DNA of 64,000 bases from Litomosoides sigmodontis (taxonomy: Eukaryota > Nematoda > Chromadorea > Rhabditida > Onchocercidae), in contig OY718803.1 of NCBI GenBank assembly GCA_963070105.1, forward strand, positions 6,925,823 to 6,989,822. Direction: 5' to 3'. A program made the translations under genes and the position numbers. This document shows positions 1 to 11,985 of this stretch, one piece after another (within the stretch, counting starts at the first letter, position 1; each line of letters starts with the position of its first letter). A model generated the notes under the pieces. The model saw nothing but the letters and a program-made list of their open reading frames with translations. It was not told the origin of the DNA and ran no database searches.

Positions 1-1151
1 AGCAGTGGAGATTACCATTTGCTGAAATTTGTATGGACTTTTTCGAGAGGTTAAAAAGGATAACGAGGTTAATTTCAGTTCCATTTTTGCCTATTCTATA
101 TGTCAAACGATGTTTCTTATAAAAAGTTGTCATATTATTTGCATATTTGTTATAAAAAAATAAATTGAACTTTTACGTTATCTTTTGGTTATGGTCTTGT
201 TTTTTAGCATACACAATTAAAAAAGTTTTGAATGGTAGGAATGTATCATCCTTTATTTATTTTAGTGGGTATGTAACATTTAATTATAAATGGGATGGTT
301 TCATACCAGCGAAAATTGAGTTGCTTATGATACATGTCAACGATCTTCCTATTTATGAATTCTCAGAGATAATGCCTTCAAACCAAGTTAAATCAAGAGC
401 TAAAGAAATTGTAAAGAAATTGCGAGAGGTCAGTTTTTATATAATTTTAATGGTTTTCTAGGTTTGATTTCTTGGTATTTGTTAGGAGTTATAAAAAAAA
501 ATTAGAGAGTTTTATCGTGCAGGCGATACCTCGTCAGCAATATGAAGTACGAATTAAGGCCACTCTCGGACAAACAAAAAAAGCACTCGTACAAACGACT
601 ATTGCACCAATCAAGAAAGATTTCACGGGTCAACTGAAAGGCAATTTTGGAGGTTTGATTTGATAACTCATGGATTTTAGCGCAGTGGTCGGTCTTCTAC
701 TTTTGCTAGCTAATGGAAAATTTTTCGCTTTATGCATGTTTCTGCAAACATTTAGCTTTTTCTAAAATTTCATTAGAATTATCATGTTTTATATGCCAAT
801 TATATCTTGATTTTTTCATCCAATAAAATTTACTTTAATTGTGGTATTATGATAATTCGGTTATTCGTTTTCATTATAGTATTTCAATGATTTCAGTATT
901 TCACTTGAGATTTGAAGTCAGTTTGTTTTACAATACTTGCTATATTTCCTCATTTATTTCCTCATTTCTATTTTGTGTACAGTAATGATGTTTTGGTACT
1001 TTTACTTAAAACGCGCAGTGTAATTGCAGGTGGTGGTTGGGAACGTTATTGCAAAAAGCTATCAGATCAGAAAAAAGGAAAGGAGAGGATGAAACAGTTG
1101 GGTCAAGTACAAATTCCCAAAGAAGCATTCATAAATGTGTTGCGGAGGTAG
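1..1151 (+). CDS. GUF1: GUF1, mitochondrial LepA-type translation GTPase (3' part)
   Basis: Only the last four coding exons are in the window: <1-67, 266-428, 523-652 and 1030-1151 (TAG-type end at 1149-1151). All splice phases agree. The translated segment is the C-terminal half of LepA/EF4/GUF1: domain V ending in the SGYVTF turn (66-278), the motif AIPRQQYEVRIKA where bacterial LepA has LIPRQQFDIAIQA, and the family-specific C-terminal domain with the KKLSDQKKGKERMKQLGQVQ helix, followed by IPKEAFINVL. GUF1 is a ribosome-binding GTPase of the mitochondrion thought to back-translocate stalled ribosomes. The GTPase domain and any targeting peptide lie upstream of the window. The usual YGGD of the C-terminal loop reads FGGG here. 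AATAAA follows the stop at 1339-1344. The next gene is on the same strand 1.4 kb away. The family call is firm; function is from homology. Confidence 0.93.
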
Positions 1152-2571
1152 TAAGACAGTTTGATTCCTGCGCAGCTATCGAAACGACTGAGAAGTAAGG
1201 CTTCGGCGGGGAGTGCAATGTTCTAGTGAATGAAGTCGAAGTGTTCCGACTGTAACAACACAAATTTTTACTATTGTTTTTTATCTTTGAATTATGTCTT
1301 TTTCAGGTTTTTTGTCACTAGTTGGGGTGTAATTGGTAAATAAAATCCAAGACGGCTGTTATGTTAATTCTTTTCTTAAAAAGCGGGCACTGTAAAGGAA
1401 GAATTGAAGTTTTACAAAACAGAATATTGGTGCTAACAATTTTTTTTCGGTCGTGTAAATGATGTTAGTCCGACAGATTCGCTTTTGTGAATAATAAATA
1501 TTGGAGAGTTTTGGTTTCAGATTGAAGTGCAGGTTTCGTTTTCCACATTTTCTGGAAAAAGCTTCACTCTGTTTGAGTGATTTTTAATGATAAAGAGTTT
1601 TATGCCAATATTTGAATCAGTCACTTATATTTATAAAAAAGTTAATTTGTCAACTTTTACAATAGTTTTTTTGTTAGTTTGTCTATAGATACTTGAAATT
1701 AAAAAATGATTCCAAAATTTACTAACTACTCTTAATATTTCATATCGTAGAAATCGTATTGTTGCTCTTACAGATATTAGAAGTATTCCGTCGAAAACCA
1801 GTTAATTTTACAGGATTCTACTGGTAGTGTAAAAGCCGTTGTTGGAATTAAGGATATGATATTTTATATATAATGTCCCTATTAGTTACGAAAAGTGCAT
1901 ATATTTGTGATGATAATTTTTACATCGTGTTGTTGAGCTGAAACACTAGCAGCTGATGTAATCAAAGGAGATTGTGAGCGAAGTGGGAGGCAGTAGCTCA
2001 TGATTTAAAAAGCGTGTATTTCAGGAAAATGGAGTTTCTTCAGCTCAGTTAATCATTTCAAGCTTTAATACGGAAAATTGTTATGAAGTACATATCACAG
2101 ACACTGGCATAATTAGTGGACATCTTAGCACCTCGAATTATATCATATTCACTAGGCAATCGTAGGAGGCATTCCTTCCGATGACACTGTCGAAGATGTG
2201 GGATATTAAGGGCTGCAGATGTACTATGTCTGATTGTGTGTTTGCATGTTCTTAACATCGAGATGCTATATCAACGGATTTCTCGATAGCGGAGATTTGC
2301 GCTTGTTGACTATTTCATTTATTATGCGGGGGAGATTAGCTGGAGTAGGAGACAGTTTTGGTCTTGGATATTTCCCAGTTTCTTCATAGGATGAATTGAA
2401 GAATTAGCATGTCTAGAAATCTCATGCATCCAGAGTTAGTGAGAGCTGAATAGGATAAAATACCTCTGATTTTTTGGAGAGCTTCAGTAACATCAAATGT
2501 AATTTTATGAAGCTATTCTTTTACTTTTTCCATGCGTTACTTATTATTTTTCAGTCATAAGCTGAATAATA
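1152..2571. other. Intergenic region between GUF1 and tetraspanin
   Basis: AT-rich DNA without a supported reading frame. It holds the GUF1 3' untranslated region with AATAAA at 1339-1344. The short open frames here have no splice-linked partners and no recognisable motif. The last 20 bases carry the trans-splice-like acceptor listed separately. Confidence 0.6.
2547..2554 (+). promoter_or_regulatory. Probable spliced-leader acceptor upstream of tetraspanin
   Basis: A ttttcag sits 17 bases before the ATG at 2572 with no coding exon in front of it. In nematodes this arrangement is typical of a spliced-leader trans-splice site. Inference from position and sequence only. Confidence 0.5.
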
Positions 2572-4443
2572 ATGTCTAGAAGAAATCGTCTACGACGAGC
2601 GATATATAACGAGAAGAGTTGTTGCGATGTACGACTGCTTCAAATGATCATTTATTTCTTCAATTTCCTCTTCTATGTTAGCTTCTTGTGCTTTATCACA
2701 TGCATGTTTACGCTTCATTATTCTGTGATGATTTAGTGAAAATTGGGTAGTTTCAATTTTCTGTGATGGAACGATCCAGATCTTGAATTTTGAATGGAAG
2801 TGCGAAAGAATGCAAATTACTTTCTGAGTTAGAGCTGTAGTATTGATGCTTCATTGCAGGTCAGCGCTATGGCACTTATCGGGCTAGCAATATGGACTTA
2901 CACCGTAAAATATACAATGATTGGCTCGTTACTGTACAGCAGAAGGTATTTGCAGAGCATAATTTTATGCTTCACTGTCGGTTTGTCTGTATTTGTTGTA
3001 GCTACGTCAGGTTGTTGGGCTATTTCGAAAAGGAAACAACTATTGCTGTTATTGGTTGGTGTTTTTTTTAACGTAACATATGTCGCATGAAGTATTTAAT
3101 GTTCTTATGCTTTTTTCTTATTACAACACAATTAGAATCATGCATGTGACTATCATTTCATTTTCAGTTTTTATCTCTCTGAACATCTTTATTTTTAGAT
3201 AAAGCGGTTAGGATAAGATCAGCCAAAAAAATTTTTTAGTATTCTATTTTGATATTACTTACAATATTGATGGAATTTACGCTATGCATTATGACGTATG
3301 CCTACACTGAGCATCTTGAGAATAATCTTGGAACAACTTTACTTATGTCAGTCATTCGCGATCATTCCGAGCGTGACGATATTTCTCAAGCACTGCAATA
3401 TTTACATAAGCAGGTACGATAACACATGCTTTGTACATAAAGGTCACTATTTGTTGGATAGTATTGCATTTTATTATTACTAACACGGTTAGCACTTTTA
3501 TAGCGTGCATTTTGCACTAAATGTCTTGAGAACAGTGCTGCACCTTATATACTGCAGTTGTGAAGATAGTGTCGCAAATTTTATTGGATTCTAAGGATTG
3601 GATTAACAAACTTGTTCATCACTTCTTTTGTAGGGCCGATGTTGCGGCTCTCAGTCTTTCGAAGACTGGCGCGATTCCGTTTGGTGGCAGAAAGTAAATA
3701 CCGTAGCTGAGCTGAAGCAGCGTTCTTTTGATTTGGCTGTACCAGATTTTTGCTGTCGCTCAGAAAGACCGAACTGTGGGCGTCGAGATCATCCATCTAA
3801 TATTTATTACAATGTGATTTGCTGCACATTTCAGTTATTCATACTCTTTATCATTAAGTTCTCAAAATTCTCGGTTCAGTTATGCTAGAATAGCTTCCCA
3901 GAAAATTGAATTGTGTCTGCTGCGCTTTTTATTTTATACTTTGCCAAAATTTTTTTTTATTCAAAGTTTACTGGAGGTTTTATGGAATTTGCAGGGCTGT
4001 TTGAATTATTTGATGAAAATGATGAAAGAACAGTTGCTAATCATATGTGGTGCTGCGTTTGCACTTTCGATTATGCAGGTATGTTACTGTAGATTTCATT
4101 ACTAAATTTTAATACTGAATACGCTTAAAAATATTTGTAATAGACCAAACTATTAAAATTAGATTAAACGGAATTATTTTCGTTATTTCTTTTACATTAA
4201 TATTTCCCTCCAACCACCAATTTAGCGACAAGTGTGAAGACTATGAATGCTTCTTATGCAGAAAGAGGGAGAGAGGCCTATAATAAATGTGTTAGGCTTT
4301 ATTTTTTTACATAAAGCACTGCGTATTTCCAGCTATTTGGTATTGGTTTTGCTATATGTTTATATACGAAGTGGCGAGAGTTTCAACCCGTAAAATCTAA
4401 CAGCAAACGAAAAGACGATGCGACTATCATGTTTTCTGTATGA
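2572..4443 (+). CDS. Tetraspanin, CD151/TSPAN11-like
   Basis: Six exons, 2572-2676, 2860-3054, 3240-3413, 3634-3813, 3995-4078 and 4333-4443 (TGA), all joining in phase, give 282 residues. Four membrane segments are visible: about residues 25-50, 67-90, 100-120 and 230-260. The large extracellular loop carries the tetraspanin CCG signature (CCGSQSFEDWRDSVWW), then VPDFCC, then a single Cys before GRRDHPSNIYYNGC, six cysteines in all. That pattern (CCGS..DWRDS..W, VPD.CC, CG.RDH.SNIY) is the one of vertebrate CD151/TSPAN11, which organise laminin-binding integrins at the cell surface. Equivalent binding here is inferred. The N-terminal tail has juxtamembrane Cys-Cys suitable for palmitoylation. 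The second large-loop exon ends at AAT with a GTGATT donor, the weakest junction, but it restores the expected spacing. Which C. elegans tsp gene is orthologous cannot be decided by eye. Confidence 0.92.
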
Positions 4444-6103
4444 AGCTTTTTTGGCCAACTTACATTAAACTCAAAAGCATATAAGACCTAAATACACTCA
4501 ATAATCCGATTCGGCAAAAAACAGACATTCCTGCATCTTTATTCTGATTTTTAAAGTTATTACAATTTATAGACTCAGTATTAGCGTCTTTATCACATTA
4601 CACATATCGTTTTTGTTGCTTTCGTTTTTTTTTTGTTTTGCCTGCAGCTTTCATCCCCTATTTATTTATCAGCCAACTGTAAAATGTTATGGATTCAGTG
4701 CAATACTTCTTACAGTGCTAAATTTTATGCAACGCATTAAATTTTTTTCTCTAATCCGACTCAAGTGGTAAGACTGCAGTTTACATTGTTCAAGTTTTTT
4801 TGGTGTTACACAGGAAAAAATTGACACTATTGGTATGCAAACCCATTTTATTGAGATATCACTGAGCATCGCGATGTGCATTGTACAGTTTTGTCTTTCA
4901 AATGCAATTTTTGGATCGATCATTATTAAGCCTTTTGTCCTATTGCTTTTCATTATGCATTTTGAATTTAAGCCTTCTGAATAAAAGTTATCGTTTGTAC
5001 GGCTCATAATTTTTTGGATATACGTCATACATTTCCATAGAATCAGAGGAACAACTTTGTGTCACGCATCAATTGGAATAGCTCATAAACTGCAAATTAT
5101 GAACAAAGATTACCTCTATTCCATTCCTACTTTTCGATTGTGAAACAGTTTAACAAAAGCAGTCGGAATAACGAAATGTAAATTATTGAAAAAGGAGATT
5201 TAAAAAAAAAATCTCACAATTTTCCCACATACGTAACTGCACGAAGCACTCTGAATCATACTTTTTAAGAATCAGTCTTGTATCGATGATAAATAGGGAA
5301 GTAGGTGCACGCAAGAAGGTAGTTGGCAATCTCTAGACATGAGGTAGCATCCTCGAAACGACAATAACCCGATACTGACCTATTTCAAGATGTAGTGGAA
5401 CAGCGATTAGTTGTTGATAATAAGAACTTGATTGATTAGTGTGTCTGTGGCCAGCAGTGGATTTCATGAAGTTAGAAGACCGTTGAGAAGCTGCTTTGAT
5501 GTGTAAGAATAAAGACGCTTACATTCATATTTGCGGTTGGTATGATTATAAAATTCGATCCACCGAGTGAAAAATTTGTAAGTAATGGTTTTTGACGATA
5601 TTCTCACCGTAATACTGTCATAGGATTTTTTGAAATCTCAGGAAACGAATGGAATGAAGCATTACCCATGCAGTTTGGTTAGCAATTTGAAAAAGTCGAA
5701 CAAGCTAATTAAGAAAAGGGGAAAGAGGAAAGAATGGTGGGTGAAAAGGAAGGATAAAAGCGCCCGGGTTAGCGCAAATTACCTTGGGGATTTGTGGAGA
5801 CCTGCTTTTCAGACCGCATTAGCCCATAACCAGAATTCACTAGGGAATTACTGCTTCTATGTTACAAGCTACTGCTCAGTTCAAATCATCATTTCCCCGT
5901 CTTTTCCATTCATTGAAAATTTCATCTATCCTAGTTAACCGACCTTCATACTTCCTTTCAATCTACCTCAAACCCTCGTTTCATCCATTTAATATCCTCA
6001 TCATTTTACAAGTGGATATTTCCTGCATGGTGCGTGGTCCGCATGCTGAAATCTGGAATAGCTTTACCCACTGTTTTGGAAGGTGAAAAATCACAAATTA
6101 GTA
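4444..6103. other. Intergenic region, tetraspanin to zinc-finger gene
   Basis: AT-rich sequence with no supported gene. The open frame around 4687-5028 on the minus strand and those at 5630-6086 lack protein-like composition, good splice borders or family motifs. The promoter of the zinc-finger gene must lie in the right-hand part. Confidence 0.55.
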
Positions 6104-9100
6104 ATGTCAACGAAGAGGAAGCAATTTAAGCCCAAAGCATTCAAAGGTATAATTTTGTTTTTTCAAACTTTTCATTTCCTCTTCATTTCCAACAATTTTT
6201 GCAATTTTTCAATTACATCCGAAAATAATAAATTCGGACTCCGACTTCTTACTAATCTTAAACTTTTTACATTTGCTGAACTTGCAAAATTTCCACCGTC
6301 TGTTCACCTAGCGATAACATCATTCCACATCCGGTCGGTCTTAACTTTCGTCATGCTGGAAGTGATGAACACTGACCGAGAATGACTAATAATCAAAATT
6401 CCGATCGGTAGATATCACTCATTCTGTGTCATTCCAGTGATGATTCCTTGAAGATCAATTTTGTGAGAAATGTGATTTGTATGGCTGAAAGTTTTTCCTG
6501 CACCACTTGAATTTACTAAAATTCACTTTTTCCATCTGATTTAATTTACTGAAATTTTAGTAAATTACTCATTATTGATGTGTTAGTTATTCATTGAACA
6601 GCATAACAACGGCCTCCGGCATTCCAGACGACGAAGCAATTAGCAGTGATTGTGATGATTTGAATAAGAAGGAAGGAGTGCAGGAGAAGAAAAGGTCCTT
6701 TTCATCCTCTATTTTGTTAACAATTCCATCCTGTTGATCAATCAGTTGGGAAATCAATCACTGTAAATTTATCTTTCTTTTAAGCAAAGCGCTCTTCTGT
6801 GAATTGTTGATCTGTCGAATTTGAATTTGAAAGCCTGAGCAGATCTGTAAAGCTTTCCTCATCGTCAGTGTTACTAATTCCTCACTTCTCGTCTGAATAA
6901 GTGTTTACTGTTAATGCTAGGCGTACGGCTACATTTTGACTTTTTAAGGAGGCAGAAAAGTGGAAGCGAATCAAGAATGAATGGAAAAGAGGTCGGTTCA
7001 TCCTACCATTCAGCCAAGGCTGTACACGTGGCAATAACCTGTTGCTTCTGTGGCACTGAATTCGATGATATCGAGGCACTACAGAATCATACATTACAGA
7101 ATCATCAGGTGTGCATATTTTCAAATGATATAGGGAATAAGCGCAAAAGTCTTGCAACTAACACTTCCTAACAATTACTTACATTCACTAGTGAGCCTTC
7201 ATATTTCAATTTACCAAAATATTTTCAAATGCGGCTTTATCATCAATAAATTCGACGCCATTACTTGAAGCATTTGCTTAGAGATTCCGGAAAATTTTGA
7301 TTTCCTGAAAAAATATGGAATAGCCTCCAAATTATTGCGCTATTCTCTTTGTTTTAGCAACAACAACAACAAGAACAACTACAACTACAATTGCAACTGC
7401 AACAACAACAACAGCAGCAGCAGCAGCAGCAGCAAAATGTTAAATTGGAAAATGAGGAAAGCGACGCGATCCCGTCGAAGAATGACGTGTGTATTCGTTT
7501 TCGTTAATTACCCGTAGACGACATGTTGGGGAAGTGAGAGAGATATTGCGAAGAGCGATTAAGGCTCGCATTCACGTCCAACGTGCTAAGTGGAGGGGTG
7601 GTGGTAGAGTGGTAGAAGTGGAGTTGGCTAGGACCGAAGAAGGCGAAAAGCAATAACTGACCTCTGTCCATGCAAAGTGAATTCATGCAGGCGCAGATCT
7701 GTGGAAGCAACAACGAAGGCCTATCATTGGTTTGTCAACAATGCGAGATGACATTGCACAGTTTTGCTGAATTTGGTTGCCATATGCGAACACATTTAAT
7801 TAGCAAAGACTGTGAACAGAAATGCAATCTTTGTAGTGCCACCTTCACCGACTCCATCGTAACTCAATTTTTCATTCTTAAAAAGAAGTAAATGACGAAT
7901 TTAGTGCTAAGAAATTATTCCCAATGTTTTCTATTGCTTTAGTTTTGAACGCTGAAAAGATTTGTGACGTTTCGAACATTTAGTTGACGATTTCAAAATA
8001 CTACAGCTTGGTTACAAAAGTGAAAATTTATCCAACGATTCTGTCAGGCTCGAATGTCACATACTGTGGAACATTTTACGGAAAATACTATTCGCATGCA
8101 GTGTAAACAATGTCCGGCTGTACCGTTTTACAATTTTCAACAAATTCGACAGCATCACTCTGATGAACATTTAGAGATATTGTATCGCTGCGCCATATGT
8201 CATCAAATATTTAGCAGTCAAAATCGTTTTCAGGTGCAATAAATTTGAAATATCTTTGTGCTTATGCAATCAAATGTTGCTAATAGTTTGTGCTGTAATC
8301 AGTTCCAGGACATTTAGCATTTAGTACGGTGATCGGTGATGATACTTACAGCATCGGTTGCTTTCGAGGCAAATATCGTTCGTTTTAAGTGATCGTTCTG
8401 TTCTTCTCAATTCAGGAACATTCCGCAGTACACGTCGAGGAGATTCCTCGATATTGCTGTGCAGCTTGCAGCATTCCGTTTGAAACCCGCGATCTTCTGG
8501 CTATTCACGTGCAGCTGATTCATGATCGACCTGCCCTTACTTTAACGGTTAATAGCGTGCGGCGAGATGAATCGAATGACAACTGCTGCAAGCAGCAAGT
8601 CGTCGCTCGGGTTACTACTTCTTCCCTACACAATCAGCAGTTTTTAGCAAGCATTGATGATGCATGAGTTTTGAATTTAATGTCTTGAACAATCACTGTC
8701 AAAGCTATCGCAAGTTATAAACAGTCCGCACTTTCAACATTGCAACTGTTGAAGGGAGGCAGCAAGGCACTCATCTCAACAAATGATAAATTAATTTCGA
8801 TAGAATTACATGTTAACATTAAATCACTAGTTTAATTGAATTCGCAACACGACTTCAATTAAAGTCATTACGCTCGGATCCTTCTGTTGCAGCCCGAAAG
8901 TCGTTTAGTGAAATGCTTGGTGTGTGATATAAAATTTGAGGGTGAAGATGAATTGGACTTTCATCGACTCGTCGCACATTGCAAGGTACTCGGCTGATTA
9001 ATTCATTATTATGCTTTCTTCTCCCTCCCTATGAAGTCGTACGAATTCCTTCCAAAAACACAATTAAACGGCGCTACTTTCTACATTTGTGCATCAATGT

Positions 9101-10730
9101 TGTATGCTATTTTTGAATGAGAAATTTATTTTAGAATGCGTGAAGTAGTAGTAATAGGTATCTGATTTCGAGCTTTCCTTGCTGTTTTTGATCTTCGAAC
9201 GGTAACACTTTCCAGTTTCCTCAGGTACCTCGATCAAATCGTTGCGCAGATTGTCAGACACAAATTCAAACTGTTAAACATTTCAAGGATCATATTCGTG
9301 AACACGTGCGAGATGGAAGTACCGTTGCTTGTATCATTTGCCGGCAAACACTTCGTAATAACACACAGATCGATACTCATGCAAAGTACCACTTGCAGTT
9401 CAGTGATGATATCTCGGAGTTGGATAGGCGATGCAATATATGCCAACAGGTCGGCTCGCAAAGAATCTTTCAGGTCGCTGACAATATTTCACATCATCTC
9501 TGGTATCTCAGAGATATGCCGCCGACTTGCGAATGTGCTAACTGATCTGTGTTGTTGCAGCACTTCTCGAGCGAATCACTCGGAGTACACGTGATTGAGC
9601 ACTCGAGCAATGGAGACTGTCCATACTGTGAGAAGCATCTCCCGAATGTTCCTAGCTTACTGCTTCACATCGATTCCATACATTCGGGCGTGGAAGCAAT
9701 CTATCAGTGCCACAACTGTCAACAGGCCTTTCACTTCAAGTCTCAACTGCAGCATCACAGTTGTCCAGTTGTCGCAAATGCAACACTTCTTAAGTTGGCT
9801 TTATTTCTGTTAAATTCCAATAATTTTAATTTTGACTTTGAGATAATTCATTGTGAAGATGATCCGCGTGGTGCCCATGCTGTAATTATTGTTTAGTTCA
9901 TTTCGGGAGCACATTTCATCAGTCTTGAACAAACGACAAGCACACCAGTGTCCATATTGTCTTAAGGTTAGTTTTTCTGCTAATCTTAATCCCTTCCCTT
10001 CCTGTTATTGTCAACCAATCTTATTCTGAAGTTAAATCATACTTGATAGGGCGTTCATGGTCGTTACTTCATTTTTGAACATTTAACGCGAAAAGCATTT
10101 CTGCACAAATGATAGTTTAGAAGGAAGCATTTCTGCTGCACGACGTTCTGAAGAAGTAGGACTACGTAGTGAAAAACATCAAAGAAGTATTATTTGGATC
10201 TTTTGTAATTTGTTGTTAAGATGTTCGGTTCGAAAAGCGCTCTCCAGGGTCACTCACGTGTTCATTCGGCAAAAGCATTCCGCTGTGACCTTTGCGTGCT
10301 ATCGTTTGCATCCAGCCAACGTCTTGAAACTCATCGTAAGAAGCATTTTGCGGAAAAAAACTTTACATGTCAAATTTGCGATCTGCAATTCTTGAAGTGA
10401 GTGTGTAAATCATTTCCATCAGTACCGCTATCAGCATCTAGCCTAGCTACTGAAGGCATTTTCCTCCGTATTTGGGAAGCAAACGTAGAGAAGTGGTATA
10501 GTAGGAGGAAGGTAGAACAGTTCAGCCAGATTTTTAATTTAGTGGGAAACGAAAGAAATTGAAAGGAAATTGACGACAATCCACACATATTGAATTCACA
10601 AATGAACTCTAACCTATCACATGAAATTTCTTTCAGCCATGAAGATTTATCAATGCACGTGAAAGTGCACGGTAGCACTCTTGCACGATCTACAACGAAT
10701 GAGCAAAATATGGCAACGCACTTTAGCTAA
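6104..10730 (+). CDS. C2H2 zinc-finger protein of the ZNF423/ZNF521 (OAZ) type
   Basis: Supported exons: 6602-6694, 6949-7108, 7358-7486 (poly-Gln), 7691-7858, 8048-8233, 8416-~8547 (alternative end 8610), 8893-8985, 9225-9449, 9561-9793, 9897-9966, 10221-10396 and 10637-10730 (TAA). A likely first exon, 6104-6146, encodes MSTKRKQFKPKAFK. It resembles the MSRRKQ.KP start of ZNF423/521, SALL, BCL11 and FOG, which recruits the NuRD corepressor. One small linking exon between 6147 and 6601 is missing because the phases do not match. About 15 fingers follow. The run CxxC..F..D.EALQNH, CQQCEM, CNLC.A.F, CKQC, CAIC is the order and spacing of the C-terminal fingers of ZNF423/ZNF521, transcription factors of BMP and progenitor control. 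The block occurs twice (residues from 7040-8540 and 8893-9780). Two or three more fingers close the protein. It lacks the roughly 20 N-terminal fingers of the vertebrate proteins. Orthology is probable, not proven. Confidence 0.82.
7358..7440 (+). repeat. CAA/CAG tract encoding polyglutamine
   Basis: The exon 7358-7486 opens with mixed CAA and CAG codons (with CTA/CTG/TTG interruptions) giving Q5-E-Q-L-Q-L-Q-L then about 13 glutamines, then NVKLENEESDAIPSKND. It lies between the first finger of module one (ending NHTLQNHQ) and the rest of the fingers. The reading phase is maintained on both sides. The pure CAG run near the end is likely length-polymorphic. Confidence 0.85.
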
Positions 10731-11479
10731 ACACTTTTTTCTTCTTTTGTTGTTGTTTATTGTAGATTGTTAATGGGAATAAAATCTCAGATGAAATTTC
10801 AAAATGTCAACAAGAAACGTGTATTTCCTCACGTGAGGAAGAAGTGGGTGAAGTAAGGACGAAACGCTTGCACTTTTATTTTGTTCACACTTTTTTCCTT
10901 TGCCTCCTTTCGTTTGTTGAACAGATGAAAGAAATGTTGCATAATTGTTGTTATTTCGCTACTTCGTCAGTAAGACAAAGCCGCTCGCACAATCCTTTCG
11001 TATGTGACGAGCGCTGAAGAAAAGGATTAGATCGTGCGGAAAGTGTCATGGCTCGGTCACAGCCACACGTAGTCCATCAAATACTCTCTGACATCACTCT
11101 GCCAGGCTGCCAGGCTCCTCCGATCTTTTCCGTCCGTATAAGTCCTTCGGTCAAATGATTTCTCATTCGTTGACTTTAAAAGCCTAGCAGTTGGAATGGA
11201 TAATTTCCCACCCGCTCACCACTGTTTACGATATTGACGGCGATGAGTCAGCGATGTAAGGTGCACTACGTGTGAGTGAAAGGGATCCATCGATATAAGT
11301 AGGAGTGTGTGTGTGTCCGTCTGTCTGTCTGTCCAGATGGCATATGTGCATTTGATATTTTTAGTAGCGATAATGATTCATTGCTCTTCGTACACGTCGT
11401 TTATTTCGGAATATTGTCCATTGTGTGCGACAATGCCGCCTTCTTAAAAGATCCTCCATCGATTTTTTTTGTATTTTTG
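10731..11479. other. Intergenic region after zinc-finger gene
   Basis: No supported coding exon, although 10766-10850 stays open and protein-like (VNGNKISDEISK...) before a GTAAGG donor. It could be an alternative 3' exon, but no in-phase donor in the preceding exon reaches it. It also contains the GT/GTCT microsatellite listed separately. Confidence 0.45.
11304..11334. repeat. GT / GTCT microsatellite
   Basis: About six GT units run directly into about four GTCT units. A compound simple repeat between genes. Confidence 0.9.
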
Positions 11480-11860
11480 ATGTTTTAAACAGCTGTTAGT
11501 TTTAGCTAGTCTTAATTTCAAAAATTCAAACTCTCAGCTATATACTTACCTACGTGGCTTATAATTCTTCGTTACGTGAACACTTAATAGTAACTTTTGG
11601 TTAGTTAGGAAGTAGTACAAATGTAACAAAAGATGTAAATTTTGAATTCAAAAATAGAAAATTTATATGCAAATGCTTCAGCAAATTTGGGGTGGTGCGA
11701 AGCTGCACGAAGTCAGCATAATAGCAGAAAGATTGAGAGGTTGAAATTTCCTATACGCTCAAACCATTATAGGTAAAGTAAACCTTATTATGATCACGTG
11801 CCCTCACCCATTTGATTCTTCGATCTTCGATCAGACACAATCGCTGCTTCATTTCACATC
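11480..11860 (-). pseudogene. Decayed POGLUT-like fragment (paralogue relic)
   Basis: This stretch is a diverged copy of 17780-18320, which holds the end of exon 7, the following intron and the exon 8 region of the POGLUT gene. Read on the minus strand, 11825-11786 gives IKWVRARDHNK before a GTTTACTTTACC donor, against IKLARTRDYNK before the same donor in the intact gene. The similarity continues through the intron (CTTCGTTA.GTG.ACAC, AGTA..TTTTGG.T.GTTAG, ATTGAGAGG) and more faintly into the exon 8 region, where this copy also has stops. Upstream exons of the glycosyltransferase are not seen beyond about 11860. It is either a truncated duplicate or the last trace of a second gene. Confidence 0.7.
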
Positions 11861-11950
11861 ACCTGGAAAAGATTGGGAGGTTTTGTTCAACTTTCCTTCT
11901 CTCTTTCAATTCACATTTACTTCATACACGCAAGAGGAAGAGGTGAAGAA

Positions 11951-11985
11951 GGAGAGAGAGAGCGAGAGGGAGAGGGAGAGAGAGT
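11951..11985. repeat. Purine-rich GA tract
   Basis: Imperfect (GA)n with GGGA and GCGA interruptions. Encodes spurious RE/LS repeats in the short frames crossing it. Confidence 0.85.

Noticed and set aside
4687..5028. 113-codon minus-strand open frame between genes
   Set aside because: Amino acid composition not protein-like, no splice partners, no motif.
9770..9793. Out-of-frame CRKCN finger-like pentapeptide in the zinc-finger exon 9561-9793
   Set aside because: It could mean a frameshifted finger, but the frame closes with TAA right at the exon end and the main frame joins the next exon in phase, so chance is the simpler reading.
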